From: JAQGMV01 sp035525455
Lineage (GTDB): Bacteria; Pseudomonadota; Gammaproteobacteria; Burkholderiales; SG8-41
Assembly: GCA_035525455.1 (NCBI GenBank)
Contig: DATLEF010000074.1
Location: 1 to 40,617, forward strand
Reading direction: 5' to 3'
Length of the DNA stretch: 40,617 nt
Shown here: piece by piece, positions 23,401-31,377 of the stretch
Layout of the letters: the number at the start of each line of letters is the position of its first letter
Position numbering within the stretch: position 1 is the stretch's first letter
Translations under genes and position numbers: made by a program
The notes under the pieces: generated by a model
Told to the model about the DNA's origin: nothing
Seen by the model: the letters and a program-made list of their open reading frames with translations, nothing else
The model's database searches: none

Positions 23401-24589
23401 GGGGTTCGACCTGCGTGTATTTGGTAATGAATCCGACGTCCTCGTCCATGCCGCGGAAGTACACGGTCGCATTTGCCGGAGGCGGAGCGCTCTCCCCGTA
23501 GACTTCGACGCACCGCGCGTTGACTGCCTGCAGCACGGGCTCCGCCTGGAACATCTGCAGGGCGCCGACCTCGGCGCCGCTTGCGCCGCCAATGCGCCAC
23601 GATTGCTCGAGCACGCCGCCGCACGAACTGCCCTGATCATCGCGTCCCTGCACCGTGTCGTAATTGCGGCGCGAGGCAAAGAACCCCGGGAAGCACGCGC
23701 GCGCAGCATCGTCGTACTTCCGTGCCTGACCCACGGCGCGGCGTGCGTCGTCCGGCACACCCAGCGCGAGCAGGGCATCGAAATCTCCGCGGGCGACGGT
23801 GAGAGCCGAGCCGCCGTACACTTCTGTGCCCTTATTGTCGGTCGTCAGCATTTGCGTGCCGCAATAGGTCGCGAGAAGACTCCCGACGCGCACCTGGCCC
23901 ACGCTGTAAGTCGTCACTTCCGCCAGATTCTGTTCGAGCACGACACCGCACGTTGTGAGTTCCTCCGGGTCGATGCCGGCGAGTGCCGCATTCAGCTCGT
24001 TTGCGTCCGCCGCGACCGTCTGTCCGCGCCCGCCGATCGCAAGCGCCGGCTTCACGCGTACCGCCCCGCGCTCGAGCAGCCGCGCGCCCGCCCGCTGCGC
24101 GTCTTCGACGCTGAAGGCGCTATAGCCCGCCAGCACCGCATCGTGCACAGCGTCGGTGAAACGCGAAGACCAGCCTTCAGGCGCGCGCGCCTGCGCGCCT
24201 ACGAGCGGATGCGTGATCGTCTTGGTTGCGATGAACTGGTGGGGTACCACGCCTCCGAAAAGATCGTCCTCGCTGCGCAGCGCGAGCGCGTCGACGACCT
24301 CCGAGGCGACGAGCGTCGTGCCGGGCACGAAATATAGAGGTCCCAGATAGCGTCTCGACGGATCGTATTCGCCTCCAAAGTCGTAGCGCTTCAACGCTGC
24401 CAGCTTTTTCGCGATGCCCATGCGGGTCACGGCTTCGTGGCCCGCGGCATCGGAGCGTTTGCCCGGCGCGTAACACACGACGAGGCCCGTGCGGTGCCGC
24501 GCGGCCGCCGTCATGCGCTTCGCCGCAGTGCGGCGCTGCCGCTGCGTAAGCGCCTGTAGATTGACCGCTCGTTCCGAGTCGAAGGGCAT
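23387..24589 (-). CDS. DUF3182 family protein
   Basis: A 400-residue member of DUF3182, a family of betaproteobacteria with ATP-grasp-like character. I start at ATG 24589 (MPFDSERAVNLQALTQRQR), with AAGGA nine bases upstream; a TTG eight codons earlier lacks a ribosome site. Visible segments include LGPLYFVPGTTLVASEVVDA, FGGVVPHQFIATKTITHPLV, ERGAVRVKPALAIGGRGQTV (resembling the ATP-grasp lysine/glycine loop) and VVLEQNLAEVTTYSVGQVRV (resembling the ATP-grasp acidic strand). If so it may ligate or phosphorylate something, but no substrate is known. It is coupled to a downstream alpha/beta hydrolase. Confidence 0.8.
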   Translation of the reverse strand: MPFDSERAVNLQALTQRQRRTAAKRMTAAARHRTGLVVCYAPGKRSDAAGHEAVTRMGIAKKLAALKRYDFGGEYDPSRRYLGPLYFVPGTTLVASEVVDALALRSEDDLFGGVVPHQFIATKTITHPLVGAQARAPEGWSSRFTDAVHDAVLAGYSAFSVEDAQRAGARLLERGAVRVKPALAIGGRGQTVAADANELNAALAGIDPEELTTCGVVLEQNLAEVTTYSVGQVRVGSLLATYCGTQMLTTDNKGTEVYGGSALTVARGDFDALLALGVPDDARRAVGQARKYDDAARACFPGFFASRRNYDTVQGRDDQGSSCGGVLEQSWRIGGASGAEVGALQMFQAEPVLQAVNARCVEVYGESAPPPANATVYFRGMDEDVGFITKYTQVEPHVDA

Positions 24590-24726
24590 GAGCGCGGGTC
24601 CTTTCCGAATCAAGGCTTTGCTGCTCGCCTGAGAGTCATACGCAAGAAGCGGACCGGCATTCAGGAGAGCGCTGTTTTGCTGTCAATCGCTTAGAATCGG
24701 CGCATTACACAGCGGATGGGTTGCAC

Positions 24727-25182
24727 GTGAAAATTTTGAAGTCGCTCGCATTCGCGGTGCTCGCCGCAGGATCGAGCGCACAGGCGCAAGTCGTATACAA
24801 ATCCACGATGCCCGACGGCAAAGTGATTTACACGGAGAAGCCCGTTCCGGGAGCCACGCGCGTGGACACGATCGAGCCGCCGCCGGCCAAGACGGGCATG
24901 AGCTCGCTTACACCCGAAGAAAAAGCGCGCGCCGACGAGTTTGCGAAAAAGCGCGCGGCTGCGGCTGCGACCAAGGGCAACGATCTCGATGACGCGCGGC
25001 GGCAGTTGAAGCAGGCAGAAGCGGCGCGGGAAACAGGCAAGGAGCCCTTACCGGGCGAGCGCATCGGCACCGCCGGCGGCGCAAGCCGGCTCACGGAGGC
25101 GTATCAGGCGCGCCAAAAAACGCTCGACGACGCCGTGGAGACAGCGCGCAAACGGCTCGATCAGCTGCAATCGGGCCGTTAG
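24727..25182 (+). CDS. DUF4124 domain secreted protein
   Basis: A 151-residue protein. GTG 24727 is preferred (MKILKSLAFAVLAAGSSAQA signal peptide) because GGATGGG lies six bases upstream, whereas the TTG at 24721 would sit on that site. After the signal peptide comes a DUF4124 module (QVVYKSTMPDGKVIYTEKPV), a short beta-motif common in betaproteobacterial envelope proteins. The rest is a helical, charged segment likely to form coiled coil (DDARRQLKQAEAARETGKEP; QARQKTLDDAVETARKRLDQ). Probably periplasmic; function unknown. Divergent from the DUF3182 gene. Confidence 0.87.
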   Translation: MKILKSLAFAVLAAGSSAQAQVVYKSTMPDGKVIYTEKPVPGATRVDTIEPPPAKTGMSSLTPEEKARADEFAKKRAAAAATKGNDLDDARRQLKQAEAARETGKEPLPGERIGTAGGASRLTEAYQARQKTLDDAVETARKRLDQLQSGR

Positions 25183-25223
25183 AGGGGCCGCGCTCGCCTG
25201 AAGGCTCGGGCCTCGCTGCCCCA

Positions 25224-25270
25224 CGAACAGAGGGAAACCTTCCACGGTTTCCCTCCGTAACCTCCCTTCC
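25224..25270 (+). repeat. Intergenic palindromic element, copy 2 (plus-strand orientation)
   Basis: CGAACAGAGGGAAACC, a 6-base loop, then GGTTTCCCTCCGTAACC and CTCCCTTCC. It follows the only plus-strand gene with such an element (DUF4124) and is reversed relative to all other copies, so it still reads in the direction of the gene before it. It lies in the convergent gap before the VWA gene. Confidence 0.85.
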
Positions 25271-25317
25271 CCCACTGATGCTGCCAGCGCGATCGGACAA
25301 GTCCGCCGCCCTCTAGC

Positions 25318-26373
25318 TCACAGCACGCGGTTGAACCAGGCGAGCGAGAGCAGCGCCGAAACGAGCGTGAGCAGCGCGGCGATGGCGGCGAAGAGCGCCG
25401 TCACCTCGGTTTCTTTTTTCTCCATCACGAAGCGCGAGTTGAGCGTCTCGTAAACTTTCTTCAGGTCGGCGGCGTTGCCCGCGTAGAAATATTGTCCGCG
25501 CGTCATGTTCGCGATCGTCTTCAACGTCTCTTCGTCGAGACGCACGCGCATGCGCCAGCCTTCGAATCCCATGATTTCGCCGTCTGCAGTTCCGATGCCG
25601 ACGGTGTAGACGCGCACACCGCGATCGGCTGCTACACGCGAGGCTTCGACGGCGTCAGGGCCAGTAGTGCGCTGTCCGTCGGTGAGCAGAATGATGGCCG
25701 CGTTTGTGTAAGAACCTGGCGCGACGGGCTTGGCACCCTGCTTTTCTTTCCCTGCGGGGTCGTCGAGAGACTTGGCGGCGAGCGCCTTGCGTCGCGCTTC
25801 TGCTCCGCCGCTCACCGACTCGAGCGTGATGCCCGCATCGGGAAACAGCGTAGCGAGCGAGACGATGATGCCGCTGCCGATCGCAGTGCCGCGCTGCAGC
25901 TGGAGGCGATTGATCGCTGCAATGCTGTCTTCGCGGCTGTGCGTCGGATGCTGCACGACGAGCGCGGTCGCAGCGAATGCGACGACGCCGATCCGCGTGC
26001 TGCGCGGCTGCTGCTCGATGAACGCGCGTGCCGCGGCCTGAGCCGCCGCGAGGCGATTCGGCTCGACATCGGTTGCGCGCATGCTGCCCGATACATCCAT
26101 CGCAAGTATGACGGTCTCGTGCTGCGACGGCAGGCTGATGACGGCTGCAGGACGCGCAATCGCTATGATCATCGCAATGATGGCAAGCGCGAAGAGGGCA
26201 GGCGGTATGTGGCGCCGGAAAGTCGCACCCGTGCTCATCGCTTCGCGGACCATGTTCAGGTTCGCAAACTTGAGCGCCCACTTCTTTCTCCGGCGCAGGA
26301 GGTGCAGATACGCCGCGATGAGCAGCGGCACGGCGAGCAGCAGCCACAGCAGATGGGGCCAGATGAAAGTCAT
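25318..26373 (-). CDS. VWA domain protein (BatA-like)
   Basis: A 351-residue inner-membrane protein. An N-terminal Bat-type membrane region (FIWPHLLWLLLAVPLLIAAY, second segment at about 58-76) precedes a von Willebrand A domain with the MIDAS DVSGS (Asp93, Ser95, Ser97), a Thr in the RGTAIGSG loop and Asp in IILLTDG. A C-terminal membrane segment (VTALFAAIAALLTLVSALLS) closes it. It is the last gene of a MoxR / DUF58 / VWA set, and its start overlaps the DUF58 stop by 4 bases. Such sets act in assembly or metal insertion into periplasmic or membrane complexes; the target here is not known. BatB, BatC and BatD are absent. Confidence 0.9.
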   Translation of the reverse strand: MTFIWPHLLWLLLAVPLLIAAYLHLLRRRKKWALKFANLNMVREAMSTGATFRRHIPPALFALAIIAMIIAIARPAAVISLPSQHETVILAMDVSGSMRATDVEPNRLAAAQAAARAFIEQQPRSTRIGVVAFAATALVVQHPTHSREDSIAAINRLQLQRGTAIGSGIIVSLATLFPDAGITLESVSGGAEARRKALAAKSLDDPAGKEKQGAKPVAPGSYTNAAIILLTDGQRTTGPDAVEASRVAADRGVRVYTVGIGTADGEIMGFEGWRMRVRLDEETLKTIANMTRGQYFYAGNAADLKKVYETLNSRFVMEKKETEVTALFAAIAALLTLVSALLSLAWFNRVL

Positions 26374-27299
26374 GCGTTTACAGCAAGGTGCTGCGGCAGG
26401 ACTCCGCCGGCCGCGAGCTGGCTGCGGCGTTTCCGCAAATCGGCGAATCTCATGATGGCGTCGACGAGATCGCCGCCCGTGGACAGCTCGAGCGCGTCCA
26501 CTCCGGCTTCGCGAAACGTCGCGCGGAGTGTCGCTTCATGGCGCTGCGCGACTGTTGCGAACCGCTTCCGGAAGCCGCGATCGTGGGTATCGACGAGAAG
26601 CTGCGCACCGCTCTCGGCATCCTGCATGAGAACGAGGCCCAGGTCCGGCATATCCATCTCGAGCGGATCGTAGAGGCGCACCGCAAGCACTTCGTGCCGC
26701 TGCGCCAGGCGGGCGAGCGGAGGTCCCCAGCCCGGCGCGCTGATGAAATCCGACACGATGAACACGATCGCGCGTCGCGCGATCAGCTCGTATGCGGCAC
26801 GCATGAGCTCTTTCAGATTGGTTTCGCCCGAGCGCGCACGCGGCGGCCGCGACAGCATTCGATGCACGATGTGCAGCACCTGCTCACGGCCGCTCCGCGG
26901 CGGTACGACCGCGTCGACCGCATCGCCGTAAAAGACGGCGCCGACGCGATTGCCGTGGCGGGTCATCAGGCGCGCGAGCACGCTCACGAACTCGGTCGAA
27001 AGCGAGCGCTTGCGCACGTCATGCGAGCCGAAATCGACGGACGGACTCAAATCGAGCAGAAACCACGCCGTCACTTCGCGATCTTCGTAATACTCGCGCA
27101 CGTGCGGCGTCTGCAGACGCGCCGTCACGTTCCAGTCGATGTGACGCACGTCGTCGTGGTATTGATATTCCCGCAAATCGGCGAGGTCCAAGCCGGATCC
27201 GCGAAAAAGCGTGCGGTAGTCACCGTGCAGCAGCCCGTCGAGACGGCGGATCACCGTCCACTCGAGGCGCTTGAGTATCTGCTCAGCCGATCCGGACAT
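26370..27299 (-). CDS. DUF58 domain-containing protein
   Basis: A 309-residue DUF58 protein (VWA-related). The family signature RLDGLLHGDYRTLFRGSGLD followed by DLREYQYHDDVRHIDWNVTA is intact (R-x-Y-x-x-D-D-x-R-x-I-D-W), then FLLDLSPSVDFGS replaces a normal MIDAS DxSxS with DLSPS. It starts within the end of the MoxR gene (17-base overlap) and ends overlapping the VWA gene, so MoxR, DUF58 and VWA are translated as a unit. These proteins are taken to be clients or adaptors of the MoxR ATPase. Confidence 0.92.
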   Translation of the reverse strand: MSGSAEQILKRLEWTVIRRLDGLLHGDYRTLFRGSGLDLADLREYQYHDDVRHIDWNVTARLQTPHVREYYEDREVTAWFLLDLSPSVDFGSHDVRKRSLSTEFVSVLARLMTRHGNRVGAVFYGDAVDAVVPPRSGREQVLHIVHRMLSRPPRARSGETNLKELMRAAYELIARRAIVFIVSDFISAPGWGPPLARLAQRHEVLAVRLYDPLEMDMPDLGLVLMQDAESGAQLLVDTHDRGFRKRFATVAQRHEATLRATFREAGVDALELSTGGDLVDAIMRFADLRKRRSQLAAGGVLPQHLAVNA

Positions 27300-28290
27300 G
27301 AGTCTCGAGCGGCTTTTCCGGCGCCGGGATGTGCTCCATCACACGGCGGATCAGCTGATCAGCCGTGAGACCTTCGGCGAGGGCCTCGTAGGTGAGCACG
27401 AGGCGATGGCGCAGCACGTCGATCATCACGTCGAGCACGTCTTCTGGCAGCACGTAATCGCGGCCGCGCAGATACGCGAGCGCCCGCGCGCACTCGACGA
27501 GGTGGATCGACGCCCGGGGGCTCGCGCCGTACGAAATGTACTTCTGCATGTCCTTGATACCGCAGCGCTCGGGATTCCGCGTCGCTGCGACGACGCGTAC
27601 TGCATATTGCGTGAGCGCCGGGTCGACGTAGCCGCTGCGGCATTCGCGCTGCAGCAGTGCGAGCTGATCGGTGGTCGCAACCGAAGTCACTACCCGCGCC
27701 GCACCCGTCACGCGCTCAACGATCACGAATTCTTCCTCTTCGCTGGGATAGCCGACGAGCACTTTCATCATGAAGCGGTCGACCTGCGCCTCCGGCAACG
27801 GATAAGTCCCTTCGGTCTCGATCGGATTTTGCGTTGCCATCACCAGGAAGGGTTCGGGCACCTTGTGCGTTTCGCCGGCGATCGTCACCTGGCGCTCCTG
27901 CATCACTTCGAGCAGTGCGCTCTGCACCTTGGCGGGCGCGCGGTTGATTTCGTCCGCGAGCAGGAGATTGGTGAACACCGGGCCGAGTGAGGTCGTGAAC
28001 TCGCTCGTCTTCTGGTTGTAGACGCGCGTGCCGACAAGATCGGCAGGCACGAGATCGGGCGTGAACTGGATCCTGCGGAAAGTGCCGCGGATCGTGCGCG
28101 CAAGCGTCTTGATCGTCAGCGTCTTGGCGAGTCCGGGTACCCCTTCGACGAGGAGATGGCCTTGCGCGAGGATCGCGACCAGCACGCGCTCGAGAAAATG
28201 GTCCTGCCCGACGACGATTTTCTTGACCTCGTAGAGGATGCGCTCCATGAGCGTCGCGATTTCCTCGCGGCTGAGTTGCGCATTGTCCAT
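27283..28290 (-). CDS. MoxR family AAA+ ATPase
   Basis: A 335-residue AAA+ ATPase of the MoxR/RavA branch. Walker A is GVPGLAKT (residues 50-57), Walker B is LLLADE (Asp113, Glu114), sensor 1 is in MATQNPIETEGTYPLPEAQV, and the MoxR C-terminal lid holds GASPRASIHLVECARALAYL. It probably remodels a protein complex together with the DUF58 and VWA proteins encoded in the same operon. The start is preceded by GAGGA; the HtrA-like gene lies upstream on the same strand, 21 bases away, and is likely co-transcribed. Confidence 0.94.
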   Translation of the reverse strand: MDNAQLSREEIATLMERILYEVKKIVVGQDHFLERVLVAILAQGHLLVEGVPGLAKTLTIKTLARTIRGTFRRIQFTPDLVPADLVGTRVYNQKTSEFTTSLGPVFTNLLLADEINRAPAKVQSALLEVMQERQVTIAGETHKVPEPFLVMATQNPIETEGTYPLPEAQVDRFMMKVLVGYPSEEEEFVIVERVTGAARVVTSVATTDQLALLQRECRSGYVDPALTQYAVRVVAATRNPERCGIKDMQKYISYGASPRASIHLVECARALAYLRGRDYVLPEDVLDVMIDVLRHRLVLTYEALAEGLTADQLIRRVMEHIPAPEKPLETHVRIG

Positions 28291-28311
28291 GTCCGCTGTC
28301 CTCGAATAGCG

Positions 28312-29205
28312 CTAGAAAGGTGACATTCCCACGGCTGCAGCGGCATTTTCGATCGGTACGGCAAAGCCGATGCCGATGAAAACAGGCTGTTTGCTCGGAT
28401 TCAGGATACCGGTGACGATGCCGACCACTTCGCCGTCGGTCGTGATCAAGGGCCCGCCCGAGCTGCCTGGATTCGCAGCCGCGTCAAACTGAATCAGATT
28501 GGTCAGCAGGCGCTTGCCTTCGGGCGAGCGATACTCGCGCCGCAAACCCGAAATGACGCCCGTCGACACGGAAGGTCCGATGCCGAACGGAAATCCGATT
28601 GCAACGACTTCATCACCGAGACGCAGATCTGCGGTCGAGCGCAGCGTCGCCGGCATGAGGTCGTCGGGCACGGTCGCGGCCTTGATGACCGCGAGGTCGT
28701 GCTCCGGCCGGACGCCGACCAGTATCGCGTCGGCTTCGAGGCCGTCGGCGAATACGACGTTCAGTCTTTTCGCGCCCGCTACGACGTGCAGGTTGGTGAG
28801 TATCGTGCCGTCTTCGAGTATGACGACGCCCGTACCGACGCTGCGCTCTTCCTCTTTGTCGAGATCTTCGTCGGCCCCGAGGCTGCGGACACGGACGACG
28901 GCGCCCTTGATGAGGTCGTAGGCTTCCGCGGCGCGCGAAGGCAGCGGCTTCGATTCGAGCGTGCGCAAAACCGCAGCGTCGATGTCTTTCTGCGTGAGTG
29001 TGCGCGGCACGGGCCGCAGCCACGCGTGTCCGTAAAGAATGCCGATCGCGAGCACCGCACCCGCTGCGAACAGCGCGCGCTCGTGCCGGCGCAGTCGTGC
29101 ACCCAATCGGGACAACCGGGATGGCGTGGGTGGAGGTGCGGGCGGAGGTTCAGCAGTAGCGCTGCGCGATCGCTGCGAGCTGCTGTAGAGCGTTGTGCGT
29201 TTCAT
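28312..29205 (-). CDS. Membrane-anchored HtrA-like serine protease without PDZ
   Basis: A 297-residue trypsin-like protease of the S1C (DegP/DegS) group. A cytoplasmic Pro-rich N-tail (PPPAPPPTPS) precedes one membrane segment at about residues 43-62, then the protease domain. The triad is His140 (TNLHVV), Asp170 (EHDLAVIK) and Ser249. The active-site loop reads NPGSSGGPL instead of the usual NPGNSGGPL. The chain ends after the protease domain, with no PDZ domain, so it cannot be regulated like DegS. GGGAGCG precedes the ATG. It leads the MoxR/DUF58/VWA genes, which suggests a common envelope quality-control role. Confidence 0.9.
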   Translation of the reverse strand: MKRTTLYSSSQRSRSATAEPPPAPPPTPSRLSRLGARLRRHERALFAAGAVLAIGILYGHAWLRPVPRTLTQKDIDAAVLRTLESKPLPSRAAEAYDLIKGAVVRVRSLGADEDLDKEEERSVGTGVVILEDGTILTNLHVVAGAKRLNVVFADGLEADAILVGVRPEHDLAVIKAATVPDDLMPATLRSTADLRLGDEVVAIGFPFGIGPSVSTGVISGLRREYRSPEGKRLLTNLIQFDAAANPGSSGGPLITTDGEVVGIVTGILNPSKQPVFIGIGFAVPIENAAAAVGMSPF

Positions 29206-29314
29206 GTGTGTGCGCTCCCTGCCACGAAACGGGTTTTAGAAAGCAACATCCAGCTACAAATCAGACGTTACGCGAACCGATGGGTGCGCCGGTAGCCCAA
29301 TATAGAGCTTACCC

Positions 29315-29572
29315 CTAACGGGTGCATCTGCACGACGGCTGAGTGTGGCACACATCCCCCACGATCATGCCTGGGGCGCAGGTCGCCGTTTCACCAGTCT
29401 GACACGCGATGCCGCACGACGGGCAGCGACCGATCGCCGAAACCTTGCAGGAGGCGCCGACGTGGGTTTTTTCTTTGGCTTCGGTGGATTTTTTCCGGTT
29501 CTTCTCCGACGAGAACGCGGGCCCCGCGGCCAGGCTTGCCCCAATGAATGCGATCAGCAAAAGCTTCGTCAT
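29315..29572 (-). CDS. Small secreted cysteine-rich protein
   Basis: An 85-residue protein. ATG 29572 has a strong AAGGAGG six bases upstream. Signal peptide: MTKLLLIAFIGASLAAGPAF, cleaved near AFS/S. The mature 55-residue chain starts with a Lys-rich stretch (EKNRKKSTEAKEK) and then has eight Cys in the pattern C-x7-C-x2-C-x3-C-x7-C-x9-C-x5-C-x1-C. An even number of exported Cys suggests four disulfides or a metal site (CPSC). I recognise no family. It appears monocistronic, just upstream of the carboxyltransferase 3 stop in the opposite sense of an unrelated block. Confidence 0.78.
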   Translation of the reverse strand: MTKLLLIAFIGASLAAGPAFSSEKNRKKSTEAKEKTHVGASCKVSAIGRCPSCGIACQTGETATCAPGMIVGDVCHTQPSCRCTR

Positions 29573-29652
29573 GGTTCGCCTCCTTGAGCGTTGCACGGCT
29601 GACGCGCTACGGCTCAGCGCTCACGATACGCCATTCATCTTTCACGCGTCTG

Positions 29653-31188
29653 TCAGTAACTGGTCGGCCAGTTGCGCAGCAGGTGCTCTCCGATGCCGTT
29701 TTTCATGCGCAGGCGGTGCACCTCCAGCGTGCGGATGAGATAGTCGCGCGTGTCCCGCGGATCGATCACGGTTTGCGCTTCGTAAAGCTCGGCGAGACCC
29801 CACGCGGAAGTGTCGCGCTCGACTTCGGCTTTGAGCTTTTCGAAGCGCTCAGGATCGTCCTGGTAGCGCACGCCATAGAGCACGTTGACCGATACCGCAG
29901 GGTCCATGAAGCCCAGGTCGGCGCTGGGCCAGACCGCGACTTCGTCCGCATTCCTGCCGCCGGCCATATTGATGAACGCCTGCCCATAACTCTTGCGCAT
30001 GATGACGGTGATCTTCGGCACCGTCACCAGCGTCATCGCGTTCATCCAGTTAATGACTTTTCCCGGCATGCCGCGAATTTCACCCTCGAGCCCGATCAGG
30101 AACCCCGGCACGTCGACCAGGAACACGAGCGGCACGTTGAACGAATCGCAAAGCACCATGAAGCTCGTGACTTTCTGGCACGCGTCAGCGTCGAGCGCGC
30201 CACCTTTGAAAAGCGGATTGTTCGCGATGAACCCCACGCTTTTGCCGTCGAGGCGCGCCAGCACGGTCGAGATGGATTTGCCGTAACGCTCTTTCAATTC
30301 GAAGGCGGAGTCCGGGTCCGCGATCGCACGAATCACCTTGCGCACGTCGTATACCTTGTTGCGCGATTCGGGAATGATTTCGAGCATGCCTTTGCAGGCT
30401 TCGTCCGCGCGTTCGGGGACCGGATGCTCGGGCGGCGGCGCCATGTTGTGGCCGGGCAGATAAGAAAGAAAGCGCTTGATCGCATCGAGCGCCTGTTCGT
30501 CGGTATCCACAGCCATGTCGGCGAGGCCCGATATGCCGGTCAGGAGCTTCCAGCCGCCGAGCTCCTCGGCATCGATCGGCTTGTTGATCGCGATGGAAGT
30601 CACGCCGGGGCTCGCGATCGCCATGATGGCGCCTTTGCGCATGACCACGAAATCGGACATCGCCGAATACCAGGTCGAGGAACCGTAGCATTGGCCGAGA
30701 AGCGCGGAACACCACGGCGTCTCGCGCAGACGCTGATACTCGGTGGCGTCCTGCGCGATGATGGCGCGCCCAGCGGCCCCCATGCGATCGGGCATGCGCG
30801 CGCCGCTTGATTCGCCCAGCAGCACGAGCGGCATGCCGCGCTTCGCCGCGACCTGCTTCACGTGCTTGATCTTCTTCATGTTGATGACCGCCGACGACGC
30901 GCCGAGCACCGTGAAATCGTTGGACACGAGCCCGATTGCGCGGCCGTCGATCTTCGCGAACCCGGCGATCTTGCCGTCGGCCGGCGTCTTGTGCTTCACC
31001 TCGGGCCTGATCGAGCGCGCGTAGCGGCCGGACTCGATGAAACTGTCCGCATCGACGAGATACTCGATGCGTTCGCGCGCATTCAACACACCTTCGGCCT
31101 TGCGTTTCGCGAGCTTCTCCGCGCCGCCCATCGCGAGCGCTTCGGCATCGCGTTCTTTCAATTCCTTGATGAGATCCTCGTGCGGCAA
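29653..31188 (-). CDS. Acyl-CoA carboxylase carboxyltransferase subunit 3
   Basis: A 511-residue carboxyltransferase, paralogous to carboxyltransferase 1 at 12419. I choose the TTG at 31188 (MPHEDLIKELKERDAEALAM): AAGGAG lies five bases upstream and the length then equals that of carboxyltransferase 1 exactly, with matching N-termini (LNARERIEYLVDADSFIESG against LNARERIARLLDKDSFIESG). The oxyanion loop is GQCYGSS and the second YGQA, both altered from GPCAGG / YGGA as in copy 1. It ends in NWPTSY. No biotin carboxylase is beside it; it may share the one at 10959. It follows an acyl-CoA dehydrogenase gene across two repeat elements. Confidence 0.86.
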   Translation of the reverse strand: MPHEDLIKELKERDAEALAMGGAEKLAKRKAEGVLNARERIEYLVDADSFIESGRYARSIRPEVKHKTPADGKIAGFAKIDGRAIGLVSNDFTVLGASSAVINMKKIKHVKQVAAKRGMPLVLLGESSGARMPDRMGAAGRAIIAQDATEYQRLRETPWCSALLGQCYGSSTWYSAMSDFVVMRKGAIMAIASPGVTSIAINKPIDAEELGGWKLLTGISGLADMAVDTDEQALDAIKRFLSYLPGHNMAPPPEHPVPERADEACKGMLEIIPESRNKVYDVRKVIRAIADPDSAFELKERYGKSISTVLARLDGKSVGFIANNPLFKGGALDADACQKVTSFMVLCDSFNVPLVFLVDVPGFLIGLEGEIRGMPGKVINWMNAMTLVTVPKITVIMRKSYGQAFINMAGGRNADEVAVWPSADLGFMDPAVSVNVLYGVRYQDDPERFEKLKAEVERDTSAWGLAELYEAQTVIDPRDTRDYLIRTLEVHRLRMKNGIGEHLLRNWPTSY

Positions 31189-31222
31189 GCCAACTCCTTC
31201 GTGCAATTTCCTGCGGGCGACC

Positions 31223-31285
31223 GAGCGATCGCAAGATCGCCGAAGGAAGAGAGGTTACGGAGAGAAACCTAGGTTTCTCTCCGTT
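31223..31285 (-). repeat. Intergenic palindromic element, copy 3 (long form)
   Basis: Long form: hairpin GCGATCGCAAGATCGC-type module, then GAAGGAAGAGAGGTTACGG, then palindrome GAGAAACC / GGTTTCTC. Nearly identical over 60 bases to the copy at 35202-35266. The end lies about 35 bases before the TTG start of carboxyltransferase 3. Confidence 0.87.
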
Positions 31286-31297
31286 AGTTTTACTCCA

Positions 31298-31339
31298 CCG
31301 CGGCTGGGCGCGAAGCGCGCAATGGTTTCATCGCCGCGG
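31298..31339 (-). promoter_or_regulatory. Nested hairpin between two palindromic elements
   Basis: Outer arms CCGCGGC (31298-31304) and GCCGCGG (31333-31339); inner arms GCGCG (31308-31312) and CGCGC (31316-31320) around AAG. It separates copies 3 and 4 and, like the stop-spanning hairpins, precedes an element in the direction of transcription. Confidence 0.6.
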
Positions 31340-31366
31340 AGGGGAACCTCGGTTCCCCTCTGTTCG
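31338..31366 (-). repeat. Intergenic palindromic element, copy 4 (short form)
   Basis: Perfect 10-bp palindrome GAGGGGAACC / GGTTCCCCTC (31339-31360) followed by TGTTCG. Only the core is present; the long tail of copy 3 is missing. It lies directly after the acyl-CoA dehydrogenase stop hairpin. Confidence 0.8.
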
Positions 31367-31377
31367 ATCGAGTTCCT

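Noticed and set aside
22594..23778. A 394-residue version of the second alpha/beta hydrolase
   Set aside because: The extension lies in the DUF3182 gene out of frame; homologous sequence starts at MSTHDSRIE.
31223..31366. Possible CRISPR array from the paired palindromic elements
   Set aside because: Only two copies, different in length, no regular spacers and no cas genes; the same unit occurs singly elsewhere.
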